This document shows, one piece after another, positions 5,593-8,342 of a stretch of 8,342 bases of DNA. The stretch covers positions 1-8,342 of the forward strand of contig JAGWGO010000049.1 of assembly GCA_028867395.1 (NCBI GenBank). Direction: 5' to 3'. Position 1 is the first letter of the stretch. Every line of letters begins with the position of its first letter. A model generated the notes under the pieces. That model was not told where the DNA came from. It made no database searches and worked only from the letters and a program-made list of their open reading frames with translations. This DNA comes from Nitrososphaerota archaeon. Its GTDB lineage: Archaea; Thermoproteota; Nitrososphaeria; Nitrososphaerales; Nitrosopumilaceae. A program made the translations under genes and the position numbers.

Positions 5593-5620
5593 AATCCTAG
5601 GTTCATTTGAACCTAGGATT
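5593..5620. repeat. Perfect 12-bp inverted repeat with 4-base loop
   Basis: AATCCTAGGTTC (5593-5604) is the exact reverse complement of GAACCTAGGATT (5609-5620), separated by ATTT. Two further outer pairs (one G-T) can extend the stem. Each arm also contains the palindrome CCTAGG. No T-run follows, so a simple terminator is less likely than a cruciform, protein site or RNA element. Confidence 0.85.
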
Positions 5621-5843
5621 TCGATGGAATCAAATGAGCCTATCGGGATAATGGCAAAGATGCCTTTCCAGTGCAGACGTGGAAGGGCACCACAAGTCAG
5701 CCAGACAAGGTGGAAAACAACAGAATTCGACAAATTATGGTGTTGGCATATGTTGCAGACATTCCATAACAAACGTTACTTAGTCCAATATGAGATAACA
5801 ATCCTACCTGACATCCGTGTTATCTCTCCATATCTTTCGTCTA

Positions 5844-5859
5844 TCCGCAGATCTGCGGA
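5844..5859. repeat. Perfect 16-base palindrome
   Basis: TCCGCAGATCTGCGGA is self-complementary with no spacer. It lies in the gene-poor region between converging genes, so it is not an ordinary promoter operator. It is a candidate dimer-binding site. Confidence 0.85.
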
Positions 5860-5943
5860 CAAGTGACTCCAAGTTATCCTGACCAATACAAGACATCTTG
5901 GTTGGCCATATACGTGAAGATTATTGAACTTGTCATTCAACAA

Positions 5944-5950
5944 TAAAAAT
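5944..5950 (-). terminator. T-run after the 77-aa gene
   Basis: On the - strand ATTTTTA follows 11 bases after the stop codon at 5961-5963, suitable for archaeal termination of the nuclease/77-aa unit. Short and in A/T-rich sequence. Confidence 0.35.
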
Positions 5951-5960
5951 GAAATTTGGC

Positions 5961-6194
5961 CTAGACTCTCAATTCTTGAAAATCAGTCACTTTCATGCCT
6001 AATTTCTTTTGTAGGTTTTGAATTCTTTTTGCACTAGATGTTATCTTTACATCATCAGAGCTTTCCTGAGCATTTTTGTATTCTTTCCATGCTTTTTGCA
6101 GGTCACTCCACTCCCTTCCCACTAAATAATCAGGTTTTTCTGTTTTTTTCTGTTCGTATTTGAACATGCTTTCAATCTCAATTTTTGTTTTCAT
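5961..6194 (-). CDS. 77-aa helical protein downstream of the nuclease
   Basis: A small, highly charged protein predicted to be mainly alpha-helical: an N-terminal Lys/Glu-rich helix (KTKIEIESMFKYEQKKTEK), a linker (PDYLVGREW) and two helices up to the C-terminus (WSDLQKAWKEYKNAQ and SAKRIQNLQKKLG). There are no Cys clusters or membrane segments. The ATG at 6194 is 39 bases after the nuclease stop on the same strand, so the two may be co-transcribed, but a 7-bp inverted repeat directly before its ATG hints at its own control. It could be an accessory or inhibitor of the nuclease; that is speculation. No family recognised. Confidence 0.6.
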   Translation of the reverse strand: MKTKIEIESMFKYEQKKTEKPDYLVGREWSDLQKAWKEYKNAQESSDDVKITSSAKRIQNLQKKLGMKVTDFQELRV

Positions 6195-6210
6195 TGTTTA
6201 CGTTAAACAA
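6194..6210 (-). promoter_or_regulatory. Inverted repeat abutting the 77-aa gene start
   Basis: TTGTTTA (6194-6200) and TAAACAA (6204-6210) form perfect 7-base arms around CGT, touching the ATG at 6194 on the - strand. It could be an operator or a translation-control hairpin for the 77-aa gene. The A/T content makes chance more likely than for a GC-rich palindrome. Confidence 0.4.
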
Positions 6211-6233
6211 AATGGAGGATTTTGTCAAAAGGA

Positions 6234-7016
6234 TTACTGGTTAAATGATGCTATCCATGTCTCGAATTCCTTCACTGATTCTTCTGGAATTTCTGACATA
6301 ACAGCTACTGGAAATCCAAACCGTCTACGAATCTCATTCACACGCTTTTCTCGTCCTATGGGATATATCTGCCATTTAAATTGCCAAGGAAAACCACCTT
6401 TACTTCTTATTTCTTCTTTATAGGGTTCTAACCACCTACATGCAAATATTGGAATCAGTCTCAAATCCTTACACAGTTGTGTCTTAGAAAGTATCTCCTC
6501 TTTTTCTATTACATCAAGAGTATTTTTTATCTCAACACCGACTTTGATACCTTTTATCTCATGTTCAGCAATAATATCCAAATCTTGTTTACCATCCTCT
6601 CCTTTTTTATCCCCATACGAATTCGTGTTTTCATCGATAATCTTGAATCTGTGAACTTTTAGTTCTCTTCTTACAAGGGCGTGCAGATAATTTCCTAATA
6701 CGCTGGTATTTCGTGGACTTGAATACCTGTCGATCTGAGTTACAATGTTTTTGATTTTAGATGACATTTCAGTAGGAGAGATATCCAAGTTCGTAGGATA
6801 ATAGAAATGTACACTACTAGAGTTATTTGTATCTCTAGCTTCGGTCATCAATATGTTGTCTTCAACTAATTTTTTCAATGCATCACTTACTACCCAAAAA
6901 CTATGCTTATCCTCCAATCTTCTTTGAATGGCAGACATATGTAACGGCGTCTTATGGGGTCTTTTGAACTGGTCAAAGAATAACCCCAAAACATCATCGG
7001 TTACCCTGTTTTCCAT
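6234..7016 (-). CDS. Winged-helix plus PD-(D/E)XK nuclease, restriction-like
   Basis: From ATG 7016 the protein has 260 aa. Residues 1-75 form a likely winged helix (MSAIQRRLEDKHSFWVVSDA, then a beta-wing ending SVHFYYP). A linker leads to a nuclease core: helix GNYLHALVRREL (about 108-119), D147 in QDLDIIAE, and E162-x-K164 in GVEIKN, followed by IPIFACRW. D...ExK with a preceding helix is the signature of PD-(D/E)XK (restriction-endonuclease fold) enzymes, so DNA cleavage is expected. The segment QFKWQIYPIGREKRVNEIRRRF may be a further DNA contact. A GTG at 7097 would add 27 residues, but a TATA-like box at 7038-7046 fits a leaderless ATG at 7016 and the wHTH begins there. It is divergent from an AbiE-like toxin-antitoxin pair, suggesting a defence cargo. 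No methyltransferase partner is seen. Confidence 0.65.
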   Translation of the reverse strand: MENRVTDDVLGLFFDQFKRPHKTPLHMSAIQRRLEDKHSFWVVSDALKKLVEDNILMTEARDTNNSSSVHFYYPTNLDISPTEMSSKIKNIVTQIDRYSSPRNTSVLGNYLHALVRRELKVHRFKIIDENTNSYGDKKGEDGKQDLDIIAEHEIKGIKVGVEIKNTLDVIEKEEILSKTQLCKDLRLIPIFACRWLEPYKEEIRSKGGFPWQFKWQIYPIGREKRVNEIRRRFGFPVAVMSEIPEESVKEFETWIASFNQ

Positions 7017-7037
7017 ACTTTCTTGCAAAAAATGACA

Positions 7038-7046
7038 TTTTTTAAT
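7038..7046 (-). promoter_or_regulatory. TATA-like box of the nuclease gene
   Basis: On the - strand ATTAAAAAA is centred 26 bases before the ATG at 7016, the spacing for a leaderless archaeal transcript. It lies inside the longer frame that starts at GTG 7097 and argues for the shorter protein. Confidence 0.4.
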
Positions 7047-7121
7047 TCTTGCAATATTTTCTCCATTTTTATGCGTAGAAATTCCTTTTTTGCCCACCCC
7101 TAGATCCGCAATCCTTCATTC

Positions 7122-7158
7122 CCGGTCTGATATTCCGGACCGGATGCGGTCCATTTTT
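7122..7158 (+). terminator. Two competing GC hairpins followed by a T-run
   Basis: Hairpin A pairs CCGGTCTG (7122-7129) with CGGACCGG (7136-7143). Hairpin B pairs GGACCG (7137-7142) with CGGTCC (7147-7152) around the loop GATG and is followed by ATTTTT (7153-7158). The two share 7137-7142 and cannot form together, the layout of an attenuator. No + strand gene precedes it within the window's right part, so its role (insulation, attenuation or site remnant) is unclear. Confidence 0.4.
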
Positions 7159-7167
7159 ACAGATCTT

Positions 7168-7185
7168 TGATCATAATTGGGATCA
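7168..7185 (+). promoter_or_regulatory. Inverted repeat next to the antitoxin promoter, candidate operator
   Basis: TGATC (7168-7172) and GATCA (7181-7185) form an inverted repeat with an 8-base spacer that ends one base before the TATA box at 7187, where a repressor would block TFB/TBP. AbiEi antitoxins are known to repress their own operon through inverted repeats. Arms are short, so this is tentative. Confidence 0.35.
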
Positions 7186-7186
7186 G

Positions 7187-7194
7187 TATATAAG
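7187..7194 (+). promoter_or_regulatory. TATA box of the AbiE-like operon
   Basis: TATATAAG is a strong archaeal TATA box centred about 26 bases before GTG 7216. It decides the start: transcription should begin at or very near 7216, so the frame's upstream TTG (7177) would be outside the mRNA and the gene is probably leaderless. Confidence 0.6.
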
Positions 7195-7215
7195 CAAGAA
7201 AGAATAAACGAACAC

Positions 7216-7821
7216 GTGGCAAGTTTCAATTCAAAATACGCGTATCCACAACTGTATTACATGCTGTCGCATATTGAATTCAAACAAAGGCAAATGGCAA
7301 GAGACCTTGGCTATCAACACGGGTCAAGGATAAGCGACTTTGTGGTATGGCTTGAAAAACTAGGCTTTGTAGAAAAAAGTAAAAATCTTCAAGATCGAAC
7401 AAATGCGTACAAAATTCCATCTCCGTTAGCTTTAATCAAATTCTATAGCAGTTTCCGAAAAATGAATGAAATAAAGCATTCATTTGATTGGGGAACTACA
7501 AAAGAAAAAATGATCGAGTATTTCAAATCTGAAAATGCGGTATTCTGCATGACAACTGCACTAGAACAGTATTCTCAATACGTACGTGATCCTGCAATTC
7601 ATGTTTATGTTCCACCGGATAATTGGAATGAATGGAAAGACAAACAATTTGAAGGTAATGTACGGGTCAATCTATATGCGTTCAAACCTTACAGGGATGA
7701 TAATGTGACAGAAAAAAATGGGTTGAAAGTTACAACCGCCCTTAGGACCTTGATAGACCTATACTGTGATGATAAAGCATACGCAGCTGAACCACTGGTT
7801 AGACAGATATGGCAACGATAA
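7216..7821 (+). CDS. AbiEi-like antitoxin with N-terminal helix-turn-helix
   Basis: A 201-aa protein from GTG 7216. Residues about 5-54 form a winged helix-turn-helix (helix with QMARDLGYQHGSRISDFV, then LEKLGFVEK), followed by a middle region and a C-terminal domain with FCMTTALEQY (about 110-119), the beta stretch IHVYVPP, and GLKVTTALRTLIDLY (169-183). This last motif is typical of the AbiEi/type IV antitoxin C-terminal domain. Known AbiEi proteins repress their operon and counter the AbiEii nucleotidyltransferase without binding it stably. The next gene overlaps by 13 bases and encodes just such a nucleotidyltransferase, supporting the call. The start is set by the TATA box at 7187-7194; the TTG at 7177 is rejected for that reason. 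Confidence 0.7.
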   Translation: MASFNSKYAYPQLYYMLSHIEFKQRQMARDLGYQHGSRISDFVVWLEKLGFVEKSKNLQDRTNAYKIPSPLALIKFYSSFRKMNEIKHSFDWGTTKEKMIEYFKSENAVFCMTTALEQYSQYVRDPAIHVYVPPDNWNEWKDKQFEGNVRVNLYAFKPYRDDNVTEKNGLKVTTALRTLIDLYCDDKAYAAEPLVRQIWQR

Positions 7822-8342
7822 GAGAGCTTTATCATACAGAAATAACGGATAAAAGTAAACAGGAGCTCATCAAATTTTCAAAATGGTTTAATGAAAAACA
7901 CGGGTCTTGGCCCTCTGTTATAGGAGGTTGGGCTGTATGGTCATATTATAAAAATGGATTTGGATCAAGAGATGTAGATTTAATTCTACCAACTGATGAT
8001 TGGATTGAAAACGTTTTGAAAAAAGAATATTTTCCACATAATGGTTTCTATCCTTATAGGCATCTAACTGATTTTCTCGGAGAAAAACATTATGGTAAAC
8101 CAGTAGATCCAAAACAACCGGAGGGAGACATCATATTCTTTGATTTATTATCTGGATCTACACCTAGAAGTGACCCGGAAGAGTTAGGTGTGTATGTTGA
8201 TTGGAACTGGGTAATTAATGATTATAAAAAATCAGTACCGATAGATGACGCTACGATATTTGTACCAGAGGTTGAGTTGTTACTCTCACTCAAAATAATT
8301 GGTGCGTTGGCAAGAATAAGAGATTTGAGTTTGGCAAAAGAC
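7809..8342 (+). CDS. AbiEii-like nucleotidyltransferase toxin (partial, cut by window end)
   Basis: The frame is open to the last base: 178 codons, C-terminus missing. The nucleotidyltransferase signature is present: G39-G40 (VIGGWAVW), S53 and D55-x-D57 (GSRDVDLIL), with a third acidic residue probably D112 (IIFFDLL) or D107. Later, VPEVELLLSLKIIGALARIRD and the final KD match the Lys and R...KD region that AbiEii/MNT proteins carry after the core. AbiEii-type enzymes transfer nucleotides, in studied cases onto tRNA 3' ends, and so arrest growth; which substrate applies here is unknown. The ATG at 7809 overlaps the antitoxin stop by 13 bases, giving tight coupling. Together they form a type IV-like toxin-antitoxin pair that could protect against phage or stabilise the element. 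Confidence 0.75.
   Translation, partial: MATIRELYHTEITDKSKQELIKFSKWFNEKHGSWPSVIGGWAVWSYYKNGFGSRDVDLILPTDDWIENVLKKEYFPHNGFYPYRHLTDFLGEKHYGKPVDPKQPEGDIIFFDLLSGSTPRSDPEELGVYVDWNWVINDYKKSVPIDDATIFVPEVELLLSLKIIGALARIRDLSLAKD

Larger units (their letters stand above)
5513..5960. other. Gene-poor, structured intergenic region
   Basis: About 450 bases without a convincing gene between the converging 105-aa gene (+) and 77-aa gene (-). It holds three clear inverted repeats: 5532-5559, 5593-5620 and 5844-5859, plus a weaker one at 5883-5906. The middle part (5640-5840) has higher GC than the flanks. Open frames here (5624-5866 on +, 5572-5772 on -) have unlikely composition and no ribosome-binding site or matching promoter. 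The region could be a replication origin, a recombination site, a structured RNA or a decayed gene; the sequence alone does not decide. Confidence 0.5.

Noticed and set aside
5572..5772. 66-aa frame on -
   Set aside because: It reads through both arms of the 5593-5620 hairpin and has no start signals; CNICQHH looks zinc-like but stands alone.
5624..5866. 80-aa frame on + after the 12-bp hairpin
   Set aside because: Rich in Trp, Cys, His and Arg without a motif, no ribosome-binding site, and it contains the 16-base palindrome in its end. Kept only as a possible decayed gene.
7017..7097. GTG 7097 extension of the nuclease by 27 residues
   Set aside because: The extension covers the TATA-like box at 7038-7046 and lies outside the winged-helix fold; no promoter is seen upstream of 7097.
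7918..8112. 64-aa frame on -
   Set aside because: Antisense to the nucleotidyltransferase catalytic region.
1270..8342. Search for a second att site (repeat of the tRNA 5' or 3' part)
   Set aside because: Only short chance matches such as CGGGTC near 7307 and 7901 were seen; none is long enough to be an att repeat.
1..8342. CRISPR array or insertion sequence
   Set aside because: No regularly spaced repeats of suitable length and no transposase or IS-type terminal repeats were seen.

Overview
The window looks like a stretch of a Thaumarchaeota (Nitrososphaerota) chromosome, most likely an ammonia-oxidising archaeon of the Nitrosopumilales type. The reasons are an AT-rich archaeal base composition, A/T boxes about 26 bases before start codons (leaderless genes), frequent TTG/GTG starts with stop-start overlaps, a tRNA gene with no encoded CCA, and an archaeal-type tyrosine recombinase. 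The lineage call is inference; no marker gene such as rRNA is present.

Left part (1-1291), probably chromosomal backbone: a multi-pass membrane protein with an internal Asp/His repeat on the + strand, a convergent small membrane-anchored beta-rich protein on the - strand overlapping its 3' end, and tRNA-Arg(UCG) on the - strand.

Middle part (about 1300-5960), probably an integrated genetic element placed against the 5' end of the tRNA gene. It starts with a tyrosine integrase, followed by a compact + strand operon of five genes: a 45-aa ribbon-helix-helix regulator, a 44-aa and a 73-aa Cys-rich protein, a 529-aa P-loop ATPase that looks like a replication helicase/initiator, and a 174-aa double zinc-ribbon protein. 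Every junction in this operon is a 4-base stop-start overlap (TTGA three times, ATGA once). A palindrome at the operon promoter suggests autoregulation. A hairpin plus T-run ends the operon. A further small Cys-containing gene follows, then about 450 bases with no convincing gene but with three strong inverted repeats, a candidate element origin, recombination site or structured RNA.

Right part (5961-8342), probably a defence or stability cargo: on the - strand a winged-helix plus PD-(D/E)XK nuclease and a 77-aa helical protein; divergent from it, on the + strand, an AbiEi-like wHTH antitoxin overlapping an AbiEii-like nucleotidyltransferase toxin cut off by the window end. The 199-base region between the divergent starts holds TATA boxes for both, an inverted repeat next to the antitoxin promoter, and two mutually exclusive GC hairpins followed by a T-run.

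The second attachment site was not found in the window, so the right boundary of the element is probably beyond 8342. All family assignments come from motifs read by eye.
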